NCBI RefSeq assembly: GCF_022539315.1
Contig: NC_066326.1
Location: forward strand, 11,362,601 to 11,426,600
Origin: Serinus canaria
Lineage: Eukaryota > Chordata > Aves > Passeriformes > Fringillidae
Length of the DNA: 64,000 nucleotides
Direction: 5' to 3'
Below are positions 37,761 through 48,073 of this stretch, piece after piece. Numbering within the stretch: position 1 is the stretch's first letter; the number at the start of each line of letters is the position of its first letter. A model generated the notes under the pieces. The model saw nothing but the letters and a program-made list of their open reading frames with translations, had not been told where the DNA came from and ran no database searches. The translations under genes and the position numbers were made by a program.

Positions 37761-39819
37761 CCTATTTTTGTCTCTTGTCTTGCTTAAACTACCATTCTTC
37801 TAGCACTGTAAAATGTTATAATAGTCAAGAGAGGAAAGGGAGAGGCATGACAGAGAAACCCCACGGGGCTCCCTAAGCCCTGCGTCTGCAGAGAATAAAG
37901 AGGATTTTAGACAACCTGTTGGACCTTTTCTCAGCTCCAGCCAGAGGTGAGTTCCACTCTGCCCACAGAAAGACGCTGGGTCTGGAAGAGCCCCATTACT
38001 TCCATGGCCATCTCTGCTTCCCTAGACATTGCCTGGCTTGGGAGAGGTGTTTTGGGAGCCTTGAGTTAGTGTTATGGGGTTAGGATGGGATGTGGAATAC
38101 AGAAACTCTTCTGCTGTGACAGCCCATCTGGCTCTGTTTGCACAGGTGAGGCCATTTGAGCTCAGAGGTCCCAATGCCTTCAGTCTTCACTAAAGCTGCT
38201 CTGAAAAATACTACTCAATACCTCCCATTGTAATTCTTAAATTAATTCACTCTTCCCATGTATACAGGTTAAAGTGGCATTAATGGTCTTGTGGGACATA
38301 CCTAGTGCACACTTCTAAACCCCAGCTCCCAGAGGTGTGTGATGGGAGTCTCTTTAGCTTTCCTTCAAAACAAAACATTTATGCAGTTGAGCAGAGAAGG
38401 ACAGATGTGTGACTCCAGTACTCCAAAATGATTATACAGAAAAAGTCATCCAACACTGTCTTTTCAGACTTCTGATTTTTACAGCACCTCTTAGTGGGGG
38501 GAGGAGGTGAGAGCAAAGGGAAGAATGAAGAGCTGATTCACATTTTTGACTGTTGGATATGGGCAACATGTGGTGTTGTGCTCCTCCAGTCACTGTGCAG
38601 CGACCATTTCTTATCAGTGCTAGTGTTGAATTGCAAACCAAGTTCATGCAGAAGTCATTCACTTATTTTTTGAGTGAAGAATTCATACAACCTGTGATCT
38701 ATTCTGGAATTATTCCCCAACAGGGAAGGAGGAAGAAAAAGGCTGGTGGTGCCTCTGCTGTGAATAATTCATCCCATCCTACCAGCGTGGGTGCTGAGTG
38801 ACCCCTTTGCTTGGCCCCTCCTGGGGCTGGGGAGGAGGGCGGGATGCCTCCCATGTCTCCGTTAGCTGCTGGGGTTAATAGGGGCACTCAACACACACAA
38901 GCACACTCTAAGCAGGGTCAGGGGGCAGCCAACACATTGTGACCTAAAATTTGACAGCTTTTACTCATTCCATGTTAGGTGACCCCACTTCTCTTTGGGC
39001 AAATGCCTTGCCCAGTGCCTGTGCCTGGGGTGCACAGTGTTGCAGGAGCCTGGCTGGTCCCCTCTGAGCACTGGGGACAGCAATGTCCCCTTGCACAGAT
39101 GCACTCTTTGGCCTTATATTCCATATCCTGAATTGCCACCCAATATCACCAGGGGAAATGAAAAGCAAGAGCAGCTGTTGAGAGACCAGCCCCCGTCTCT
39201 CTGCCATTTCAAGATGCTTGAAGATGCTCATTTCTAGATAAATTGTGTTTTATCCCACCAGGTCCTGGTGCTGTGATGCAGCCCAACCACCCTTTCCAGC
39301 TCACCACAGGGTCCTGATGGCATCCAGGCTGCTGAAATACCAGGGACCTGACCCTGGTCATGCCCACGTGTTACCATCTATCTCATCCAGAGATTTATTT
39401 TTGGTAACTGCAGTGTGAATAGTGGTAAGATCTCTTCTTGTGCTCCAACCAACATCCCTGAGAATTCTCACTGATGCTTCAGTTTTCTCCCCTTCCCCTG
39501 AGACAAGGCTTTGAGGGCAATTCTCTTATCTCTGCTTGGTTTGTTTTGGTATACTATGTGGCAGAGTGTCTCGAGGTGTCTCTCCTCTTTCCTCCTTTCC
39601 AGTTGTCTGTATCCTCCATCACTTTGTCACCCTCAGCTGCTTGTTAGTCTCTCTGTTTTCCTCCTTGTCCCTAGCTGGTCCATTTGTCATTTTCGTCAGT
39701 AGTCCATGCTCCTTCCTCTCCCACTTCTTCTCTGCCTCTTGTTTCTCTCTTTCATTTTTTCCCCCCTAGTGTCGGAACTTCTTTCTTTGATTCCCCCCCT
39801 CCACCTCCCACCCTTTATA
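37761..39819. other. Non-coding stretch, nothing recognised except a G-quadruplex motif
   Basis: Overlapping short frames on both strands and a pyrimidine-rich segment on the plus strand (39580-39800). The only structured feature seen is the G-run motif annotated separately. Confidence 0.4.
38823..38843 (+). other. Canonical G-quadruplex motif
   Basis: Four runs of at least three G (38823-38826, 38829-38832, 38837-38839, 38841-38843) are joined by loops of 2, 4 and 1 bases, meeting the usual G3+N1-7 rule on the plus strand. It is not next to any gene I can see. Confidence 0.75.
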
Positions 39820-40150
39820 GTGCTGTTATCTGTGATTTTGGCAAAGAGCACATTTATTGGGGAGGAATATCCCCATGGCAACACAGCAGATGGTGACTTT
39901 TGATTAACTTGGCTTTTTTTTTTTCCCCCGACTGCCAAATCACAATCCGTCTTTGAAATTAAATCAGGCTGTGATAGCATCAGTTGTTCTGGAGAGGGGA
40001 CGAGAGAGAAACAAGACTAAAGTATTACAGCAGGAGCCAGGATGTAATGCAAATTCATGTTTTTTAACCCCAGCAATAAAAACCCCTGTTCGTTGTGGGA
40101 ACGGAAGGGACCACAAGAGAGGGAATAATAAAATAAAAAAATTAGATTAA
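39820..40150. promoter_or_regulatory. Octamer-containing enhancer-like block
   Basis: It contains TTATCTG near 39829, TTGATTAACTTGG near 39901, a CAATC/ATTAAATCAGG cluster (39943-39967) and a perfect POU octamer ATGCAAAT at 40047-40054. CpG is retained near 40090-40100 in AT-rich context. The motifs are seen; function is inferred. Confidence 0.3.
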
Positions 40151-41078
40151 GAAAATGTTATCACCCTACATGGTCTCCTCACTTTGACCACGCTGGAACG
40201 TGTGTCTCTAACACCAATGTCGCTCCTTGCCAAGTCACTTGATGCTGCTGGGCCTCATTCTGCAGCTGCTTTAATGCCACTGAGGGTTTTCCTCATGCCT
40301 TGGGTAGTGGGAAGAGGCCAGGTTCTTAAATGAGCAGTTCAAGCAACTATTTATTTACAGGAGCACAGTGTCCAAAGTGGGAAGGAAAGAATTTGCAAGC
40401 AGCAGGAGGAAGGCAAGAAAGCAGCTCCTGGAAGGCATTGGAGGGAGGTGAGAAGAATTCAGGGTAAAGTGAGGAAGTGGAGGAGCTGGAAAGGTTGGAT
40501 GGTGTCACTGAGCCAAGATGCTGCATGATCAGGGGCATGGGAAAGTGAGGAGCTGTCTGCAGTGGCACCAGGGAGGTCTGAGCCTGGGGAAGGAAGGGCA
40601 CCAAGTTCTGCCAGCCACGAAGAGAGAGTTACAGGGCATAGCCCCATGGAAGATGGCAAAGCAGATACTGAAGTCAAACAGTAAAGAACTTTCTTGAATG
40701 CTTGAGAAGTGGGTGGTATTCAAGTCCCGTGAGCTCCTTTGCCTGGTGCTTTTTGGAGGGTGACCAAAGGTGAATGCAACTGAGTGCTAATTGTAGCCAA
40801 AGATAAAGGTGGGCTTGAAAATGAAAGCTGGAGGAGATGACTAATGACCCAATTCGTGGGTCAGTTCAATTTCATGGGAACTTAAGGGTTGTCTCAGGCT
40901 GGAAGGCTGCTGGACTCTATCTCCAATTACTAATGTTCCCCATACAGGAGGTTACAAAGTGGTTGTCTGGTCTCAGCACTGACTCCTGTGGAAGCAGTGA
41001 GTTAAGCAGTTATGGCTAAAGGCAAATGGTCACATTCGGTCTTGGTGAGGTTGAGATGAGATAATGGAGTTTTATCTT
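40151..41078. other. Non-coding stretch, nothing recognised
   Basis: A purine-rich plus strand (40370-40500) explains the open minus-strand frames. No gene or repeat family was seen. Confidence 0.4.
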
Positions 41079-41190
41079 AGAATCACAGAATACACTGAGC
41101 TGGAAGGAACCCACCAGGCTTATCAAGTCCAGCTCCTGGCTCTGCACAGGGCACCCCAACCATCACACCATGGGCTTTGAAAGCAAAGTC
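41079..41190 (-). mobile_element. CR1 LINE 3' end fragment, inverted
   Basis: The string 'agaatcacagaat' followed by 'ctgagctggaaggaaccca', then 'tcaagtccagctcctggc' and 'tctgcacaggg', is the reverse complement of the well-known 3' end of avian CR1. The element therefore lies on the minus strand, heavily 5'-truncated as CR1 copies usually are. Divergence is moderate. Confidence 0.85.
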
Positions 41191-42159
41191 AGAAACAAAG
41201 TGCCTCAAGGGTTAAAGACCCTTACTCTGGAGTTGTAGCATGGTATTTTCTGGTACTGTGGAGAGCAAGCACACATGAGCACTTGGCATGCTTTGTGTCA
41301 GCCTTGAGACACTCATATTCTGTCACTGGGCTCTCTTCTGTCTTCACAAGGAGGCTCTAGCTTTTCATAATACAACCTAATAAAAATGTTTCTCCTGGAG
41401 GAACTGCTCTTAATGTAGGATTCAAACCTGCACCCTTCCACAAAAACTTTAAAGATATAAGATTGTCCTGTCCTTTACATTAAAAGAAATTACAGAGAAG
41501 CTCCCACTACACTTTCTAAGAAGCAGTTAATATTTTCTTACCCGCTAGGAGCTCTGGGCCACCATCATGTCTCTCCCACTGCTTATTTTTAGACAAACTG
41601 GTACTTGTTCCTGCTCTGCTGCAGGGGACTCTGGGGGTTCTTAAGTTCTTCCAGGATAAGCTTTGTCCAATAGATAAAATTTTGCTGCAGATGTTGTTTC
41701 TTCTGTTGGAGATCTCAGTTCAGGAGTGTTTTGTGTATGCTATGTGTTAGATCTGATGTTGTTTGAGGAGAAGATAAGATTTAGGTGCAGGAGATGAATA
41801 AGGTAGGGATGCCACTGGAGCTTAATTGGCAAGAGATATTGCAGGACCTGAATCTTTCCTGTGAGGCACAGGCACAAGGGAGAACTCCAGTCTGCAGGGG
41901 TTCATGTGTTGGTGGGAAGCATCAGAGGAGGAGTTTGTGAGCACAGTGGGGTCCAAACCACTGTTTAAATCTCAGTTTGATAGACAGGGGTATCTAACCC
42001 ATGCCTCATTCTGTTTAGATGGTAATCCTAGTTCAGACAAGCATTTGTAGCTGCTGGGTGCTGTTTCTCCCCATTTTGGTCAGATTGTCATTTGGTTTCG
42101 TGTCCTAGGCACCTTGCCAGTGTCTGTCTTTCCCCAGATCTCCCCTCACTGTTCATGAA
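41191..42159. other. Non-coding stretch, nothing recognised
   Basis: No supported gene, RNA or repeat beyond the CR1 fragment before it. Confidence 0.4.
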
Positions 42160-42500
42160 TGTCCTGTAACCATGCTCTTCCCTGGCGTGCAGCCCCCAGG
42201 GTGGCTGGCATCCAGGGTGTAGAACCACAAGCCGCGTGCCTGTGCGCTTGCTCTGGCCCCTGGCACAGCGGTGCCCCCGGGTCTGGTACCCTCCAGCGGG
42301 GTGCGGGAGCTGCTGATGGACAGAAGCCAGGCCTGCCCTGCTCAGCTCTCCCCCTTGGCTCAGCACACACCCCCCGAGGGTGCTGGGACCGGCAGGGCTG
42401 CAATCCAGCCCCCAGCCCTTTGCACAAAGCAGAGCAGAGTGGCTGCAGCCCCGCGGCCGAGAGCTCCCGCCTCTCCGAATTGACACCACGGCGCTGTGTG
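42160..42500. promoter_or_regulatory. Weak CpG-rich patch
   Basis: About 17 CpG are spread over 42185-42500, densest at 42225-42300 and 42450-42495. GC-rich frames of 117-145 codons run through it on both strands without family features. This is a weaker island than those near 22 and 57 kb. Confidence 0.35.
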
Positions 42501-43034
42501 GTGGTGCCATGACACCAGCGCTCAAAATAGTATCAGGACAATTTGATTTCCTGCAGATCTCAGGATGGGGTCATAAAAACGGAGACTGTTCTGGAGAAAT
42601 GGGATAGGGTGGAAATGTTTGTAGTGACATCACTGCCACTTCCATGCCAATGGCCTCCTACTGCTGCAAACATGTGATTGTGATTTTGCTGCACGCTCCA
42701 TCAGAGAAGTGCCAGACTGGCCGGGGAGGGAGAGAGAGGGAGAGAGGAGAAGGGGCGGAAATATTCTGTTCTTGTATCTCAATTCAAATATCTGACAACA
42801 GCCTTGCAGCCCGGGGTGCTGAGTGATCAGGAGTGGGACTGTGTTCCCAGATCAGCAGAGCTCAGGGCATTGCAGCAATCTAACTGGGGGCTGAATAAGG
42901 ACCTTACTTTTATGGTGGAGGGTCTGGGTCTGCACTGATGTGCTTCAGTGGAGATTTGGGTGGTCTTGTGCTCACCCTTTCTCACTGGTCCCATTTGCTT
43001 CTAATGTTACTTTTCTTGGCAAGAAAAACGTACA

Positions 43035-43091
43035 GGCCTGAAATATGGCTACAACAGCAACTGCAGAGCTGTTGTAGCCATGTTTTAGGCC
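43035..43091. repeat. 24-pair inverted repeat, candidate hairpin RNA
   Basis: The arms are 43035-43058 and 43068-43091 with a 9-base loop (aactgcaga). The inner 14 positions pair perfectly (atggctacaacagc against its reverse complement). The outer part adds eight standard pairs and two G-T wobbles (43040/43086 and 43044/43082). Beyond a 2x2 internal loop, three more pairs (43030-43032 with 43094-43096) extend the stem. Wobble positions preserve pairing in RNA, and the size, about 67 bases with the extension, is compatible with a microRNA-like precursor. A decayed palindromic element or a template-switch origin is equally possible. I do not recognise it as a known microRNA. Confidence 0.85.
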
Positions 43092-43589
43092 ATTACAGGA
43101 AGAACGGATCCCTTGTTGGACCTTCACCCATGAAGCAGAGAATAGCAGGGAGGGATTAAAGTAGCTGGGGATACAGGAGGAGAGAAGGCAGAAAAGGGAA
43201 GAAAGAGAACTCATCCACAAAAATAAAACTCGATTGCATATGAGGACATTACAGGAGGAAATCTCATGTCAGTGGCTCCACAAACAGCACTGAAAGCTGC
43301 AAAGCCCATCTTGGTAGCAAGGTTCCATCATTCCCAAGCAACAGCCAGTGGAGATCAGCCCTGGATGTGTCCAGCACATGTAACCTTGGGGGGCTGCAGA
43401 GGGGAGCAGTATCTGCAGGGGCACAGGCGAGCAAAGGGATCCTGCTAATGCACCCTTCTATCAGATTAAGCTGTCAAAACCCAAACCATTTCCATCAATG
43501 TCCAAGGAGAGACTCTCACTCTGCTTAATGGGATGTCTGTCCTGTTGTTGTCACTCCAGGGAGAGAGGGGCCACTGCCACCACAGTGTG

Positions 43590-43930
43590 CAGCCGGCTGT
43601 GAGTTTAAAATCCTATTAAGCAGGGACCAACAGTTGCAAAAAAAAAGAAAGCAGGTATCCCCTAGTGGGGATTTAAAGATGTTTAGACATAATTTGATTT
43701 TCCAAGCAGATGTCATTATTGTTAAACAGTTGCCCACTTGATATGTTCAAGTTGTTGGCTGTAATTGCTAAAATTAGCAGGTCTGCATAGAGCAAAGGTC
43801 AGTCGGTTAATATCGTGATTTAGTATTTTATGAAGTAATTCCAAATGCTTTTATGTATGTTTTTGTTTTTGCAGCCTAAGCCCACATTAAAGTAGTTGTG
43901 GGCCCTGCTAATAAAATAATGACTCAGCCT
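43590..43930. promoter_or_regulatory. Possible conserved non-coding block
   Basis: AT-rich complex sequence with TAATTGC near 43762, GGTTAATATCGTGATTTAG near 43805-43824, AAGTAATTCC near 43833, and an AP-1-type TGACTCA at 43920-43926. Composition differs from the flanks. Inference only. Confidence 0.25.
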
Positions 43931-44571
43931 CTCAGTGCAGGCTGCTGGCCACACTCAGGGATGGAGCTCGAGCCACCCTCGCTCCCTGCTCTGCCTGGTG
44001 CCCCAGGCAGCCAGGGCCACACGCTGGGCTCTGGAGCTGCAGCCAGAAGGGAGGCTTCCAGCTGCCCCCAGGTGGGACATCTTCAGGCAGAGCTGGTGCT
44101 GGAAATGAGCCCATCAAGTCCAGCAGTGACTGGAAGGATGATGGGCTGGTTTCCATTAGCAGCTCAGCAGAAAGCTGTGCAACTGGCACCCCTGGTCCTC
44201 ATAGGGGGATTGACTGCATGTGCAAGTGTGTGCAAGCACCTTCAGCCATTCACACACCTGAAAGACTCACCACTGACCAGGAAAGGTCCCAAAATACAGG
44301 TTTTTGGAAGGAAGAGGCATTTTTGGAAGAGGAACAGAGAACTGGAATTGGGCAAGGCAAAGACCCACAAATTTGTGCTGTGGCTGGTTGGACATCTGGT
44401 GCTGCCTCCTCTGGTGCTATGGCTGCTAAATGGCATGAGAAAAAGTTTTTAAAAACCCCTTGAAGGTGTTGGTGTTTTGTTGGCAGGCTCAGTGTTAGTC
44501 TGATCCAATGTCCTGGAACAGAAAAGGGTTTCCAAGGCAAGATGTGTTGGGGTTCACTTACAGAACTTAGA

Positions 44572-44614
44572 GAATGGGTTGTGTCTCTGTTACTTACTGT
44601 AACACAACCCATTC
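44572..44614. repeat. Perfect 13-base inverted repeat, 17-base loop
   Basis: The arms are gaatgggttgtgt (44572-44584) and its exact reverse complement (44602-44614). An inner gttac/gtaac pairing can form as an alternative fold. It lies 1.5 kb from the 24-pair inverted repeat and shares no sequence with it. Confidence 0.9.
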
Positions 44615-44953
44615 CAGGGGTGGTTTGGGCACACCTGGCAGATTTCTTGCTATTGCAGGAATGCAGAACTTTGCTAATGCAGATTGACCTGTTCTCTTAC
44701 CACCAGACCTTTATGATCTTGGTTTTGTTTTTTTTTTAATCTCAGAGATTTAGCTCACAGAAAGTGCTGCAAGGTGCTCTGTGGTCTACAGTGCACAGGA
44801 AGAAATGGAAGAGGATCTGCAGGTCCTCCTGGACTCAACATTTTCTGGGTGAGCTGGGTCCCTTCCCAGTCTGTGTTCCCGTATTCCTTCCAGCAGGTTT
44901 GGGTACGTGCAGCTGCCAGAGCAGCCCCAGGAGATCCCTGCTACTGCAAGCAG

Positions 44954-44981
44954 CATTAGACACATTCTAATGTGTCTAATG
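44954..44981. repeat. Perfect 13-base palindrome with 2-base centre
   Basis: cattagacacatt (44954-44966), ct, then the exact reverse complement (44969-44981). With only two central bases this is a near-uninterrupted palindrome, prone to cruciform extrusion. It could also be a symmetric protein-binding site. Confidence 0.92.
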
Positions 44982-45240
44982 ACAACACAGGAGAGGGAAC
45001 TATTGACCCAAGGCAAGAAATGTCTAAGATATATATATACTCTTGCATACCCTTTTCTCAGATCAGGAAATATTGATGTGCATAAATAAATATCCCATTA
45101 GAGACAAGACTGAAGCAAAGTTTTAGCCCTAGGAAGCTGAAAAGGTTGAGGAGCTGGGAATTCAACTCTGGTCCAGATTTCCAAACACGTTATTTAGCTC
45201 AAAGAAAATTTCAGTTTCCAATCCAAAACATGCAGTTTGA

Positions 45241-45287
45241 TTTGTTGTTGTTGATTTTGTTTGTTTGTTTGTTTTTTGTTTTTTTTT
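45241..45287 (+). repeat. TTG/TTTG simple repeat and T tract
   Basis: (TTG)n changes into (TTTG)n and ends in T-runs. It is a short low-complexity tract that may vary in length between individuals. Confidence 0.85.
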
Positions 45288-45290
45288 ACT

Positions 45291-47000
45291 TTGGACTTCC
45301 TCTGAGGCAGCATAAGATAAACTCAAGAAGCCATCTCTCATGAATATGGTGTCCACAGGAGAAGTATTGGTAGAAATATTGACTCGTGTTTGCTCTGACC
45401 AAATTAATCTTTCTGTACCAAGCCCCTTAAATATTTGCAGTTCTCAGAGTCCCAATGCCTGCAGGACTGTTGATGGCCTCCAAACTGTGGAGGAGCAGCA
45501 CACACAGTTTGTCCCTGCTCCCTTTGCCACTGGCCTCCCTCCATGCCCCCAGCATGCAGTTAAGCTTCCACTTGCTACCCCAGTGCTCTCATTTTGTCAC
45601 TGGGAGAGGGGCTTAACAGCCTTTAACATTATAAATACAGGTTTTGTCTGTTTTTCCATGCTGGACATGGCATCAATTGCTAAGGATGGTGATTTAAGCT
45701 ACATTTGTCTTTACAAGAGAAAAAGGCTTGAATAAGGGGTGGCAGCATTCTGGCTAATTTAACTTATTCATTAATGCTCAGAGTCCTTTACTAGCAACAC
45801 TACCTCACAGTCTCCTTCAAAGCACAGGAGTCTGTTATTCCCATTTTACAGAAGAGGAAACAGATGCAAAGACCTGCCCAAACACAGGCAGCAATTGCAA
45901 TCTGGATTAAAGTGAAAATGTCCCTGAAAACTGGTTCCAGTCTCCAGGGAGACATCACTGGGCAGGCAAAGCTGGGAAACTCGAGGGGATGTAGCGTGGG
46001 ACCAAAAACAAGAGGTGTGTAAGATTTTAAATGCTTAAGGTGACCTGGCCAAGCAAGAAACAAGGCTCAGCAGCTCATGTCAGTCCAGGGGAGGGCAGAA
46101 ACATGGGGAGTGTGTTCTGTAGCTCAGGGGAGGACAAGAACAGCATGCTGGCAGGCTGTGCAAGAAATGCATTGTGAACTGGCTCTTGCAGCTGTGAGCA
46201 AGACAATAAGGATGGTAAAGCATCATCTAAGTCTTCACTTTGCACAAAGAGGGAGCTAAACTCAGCCCCCTGGAATCTGTTGGTTCACGGTTTGAATTTA
46301 GCTCTTTGTGTTTGAGTGACTCCAGGCAGAAAGGGAATATAGATTGTCCCAGACTGAGAGCCAAATTCACCTTTTCCCTGCTCATTTTCAGCCCCTGAGC
46401 TATGCAGTACTTCCATCAGGGTCTCTGGTCATCTTTTGCAGGGCATTCTCAAGAAAGCCCTAATTTTCTTTTAATGTTGGAGGAATGATGTTTTCTTCCT
46501 TCCTCTGTTTTTTTTTTTCCTCTGACATTTTCTCTTCTCTAGGCTCTCCATGTCCCACTGACCCCTGCCAACCTTCTTGCCCGTGTATAAAAACCTTTTT
46601 TCAACGGATATGCATTTTCTCATACACCAAAATAGGAAGGATATTCTTCACTTAGTGTCAGGGTTGTGTATGAGGGTCACACAAGACTTTATTCATCCAG
46701 CTGGTAGACTTTAACACTGGCATCTCAACGAGTGGGAAGGGAACCTATAGTTTGTCATAGGGCTCTCTTACATGTCCCCAAAGCAGCTTGTCTCCTATTG
46801 CTGTATTAATCAACCTGGTCTCTTTGGCAAACCAGCAAGGTTGCTTTCACATGCACCTGTGGTAATATTTACTGAATAATCACTATCTAGCATCTCATTC
46901 AGGCTTTGTGGACTCACACTCTTTAGTTTAGCATAACTGTATCTTTACCTGTGAAATTTTTTTTTCCCAGCCATTGAGAAGTCTGCATCAGTTGTGTCAT
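45291..47000. other. Non-coding stretch, nothing recognised
   Basis: Short frames only. It lies beyond the 3' end of the DnaJ gene. A T9 tract at 46957-46965 (A9 on the gene strand, about 46 bases beyond the polyadenylation signal) could be the remnant of a retrogene poly(A) tail, but the spacing is longer than usual. Confidence 0.4.
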
Positions 47001-47010
47001 GAAGTCAGCA

Positions 47011-47016
47011 TTTATT
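47011..47016 (-). terminator. Polyadenylation signal AATAAA of the DnaJ gene
   Basis: Plus-strand tttatt at 47011-47016 reads AATAAA on the minus strand, 82 bases past the stop codon of the DnaJ gene. That gives a very short 3' untranslated region. Confidence 0.6.
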
Positions 47017-47097
47017 GATACTGCTTGTAGTAGATCCTGTCAGTTGAGCTATGAGAGCACGTCCCACAGCTTGCAGTCAATTCTTGTGCTGGTGACA

Positions 47098-47736
47098 TTA
47101 AATATTAAGGTAGTCTCTCCCATTGATTATTACAGACTTCAGCTGGCCATCTTCTTCCACTTCTTTTGTCTCCTGCCCATCCTCAAAGATTTTCCGGGTG
47201 GTGATAGTCTTGCCATTGATCACTTCAGTAGTGGTTATCACTGTTCTGACACCATATGGCCCAGATGTGTTTTCAGCAAAGAAGGAGGTGGGGTGCCCGC
47301 TGGAGCAGAATGAATTCCTTTGCACAAACGGCTCCCTGGGCCTTCCTCCTCTTCCACTTGAGCTCTGCCAGTTCTCACCATTGATTCTGATGTCAAAAGG
47401 GTTCAAGAAAATGCAAGTAAATGGATACATGCCTCCAAAGAACTCGTCTTCATGGGAGAATCCATGATGGAAATCAAAGAAGCTGTTGTAACTCGCTGAA
47501 GCTCTCTCTCTGCGAGCTCTGCTCTCCTCAATGGACTTGTCATAGAATGATCGCTTCTGAGGGTCCGACAAAGTCTCGTATGCTTCAACAATTTCTTTGA
47601 ATTTCTTCTCAGCTTCCTCCTTGTTTTTGGGATTCTTATCAGGATGCCATTTTAGTGCCAGTTTGTGGTAGGATTTCTTAATAGCATCCTGTGAGGCATT
47701 TTTTTGCAGTCCAAGGACCTTGTAGTAATCTACCAT
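47098..47736 (-). CDS. DnaJ/Hsp40 co-chaperone, DNAJB6/DNAJB8-like, intronless
   Basis: The product is a 212-residue class B J-protein that would stimulate Hsp70 ATPase and hand over unfolded clients. A full J domain spans residues 2-69, with the catalytic-loop HPD at 31-33 followed by [14 protein letters not shown] and the helix III block EAYETLSD. A short G/F-like linker with EFFGG is at 98-102. Residues 171-210 carry the family C-terminal block ([22 protein letters not shown]), which places it with DNAJB6, DNAJB8, DNAJB3 and DNAJB7 rather than DNAJB1. It is shorter than DNAJB6b or DNAJB8 (about 232-241 residues) because the Ser/Thr/Phe-rich middle is reduced. The frame stays open upstream to another ATG at 47907. 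I chose 47736 because the conserved MVDYY start of the family sits there in good Kozak context (gagATGG). No intron interrupts it, so it is a retrogene-type copy. In humans the intronless DNAJB8 is testis-biased; orthology is not proven here, so I give no symbol. Confidence 0.93.
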   Translation of the reverse strand: MVDYYKVLGLQKNASQDAIKKSYHKLALKWHPDKNPKNKEEAEKKFKEIVEAYETLSDPQKRSFYDKSIEESRARRERASASYNSFFDFHHGFSHEDEFFGGMYPFTCIFLNPFDIRINGENWQSSSGRGGRPREPFVQRNSFCSSGHPTSFFAENTSGPYGVRTVITTTEVINGKTITTRKIFEDGQETKEVEEDGQLKSVIINGRDYLNI

Positions 47737-47921
47737 CTCAGAGGAAACCTGGGGTTGTTTGGAAGATGCCTGGTTTTCTCTCTCCCACCAAGGCTGATCA
47801 GCATGCAGAGGGTAGAGAGATGTTCCATGAGCTGCTCTGCCCTGCTGCAGTGCAAGGACACCAAGAGCTGCTTGAACACAGACATTCTTTTCAAACCTGT
47901 TGCTCACAAACCATGAGATTG

Positions 47922-47946
47922 TGACCTCAGAGAGGGTTCAGCCAAT
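47922..47946 (-). promoter_or_regulatory. Possible promoter motifs of the DnaJ gene
   Basis: About 190-210 bases upstream of the chosen start are TGACCTCA (47922-47929), one base from the cAMP-response palindrome TGACGTCA, and CCAAT (47942-47946). CRE-like sites are common in promoters of male germline genes. Both motifs are short enough to occur by chance. Confidence 0.2.
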
Positions 47947-48073
47947 CCTGGCTCTGTTGTCCTGACCACATTCCAGGGTGAGCTGGTTGTCACTGGCCTT
48001 CTGTTTGTAAATGTAGATCATGCACATGATGTTGTAGCTGCTGGATGTAACTGTGCTGACACAGTAGGACTGC

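Noticed and set aside
46957..46965. A9 on the DnaJ gene strand as a retrogene poly(A) tail
   Set aside because: It lies about 46 bases beyond AATAAA, farther than the usual 10-30, and nine bases is short; no target-site duplication could be identified.
47737..47760. Splice acceptor just before the DnaJ start codon
   Set aside because: A ccccag is present but the preceding pyrimidine tract is poor, so I kept the single-exon model.
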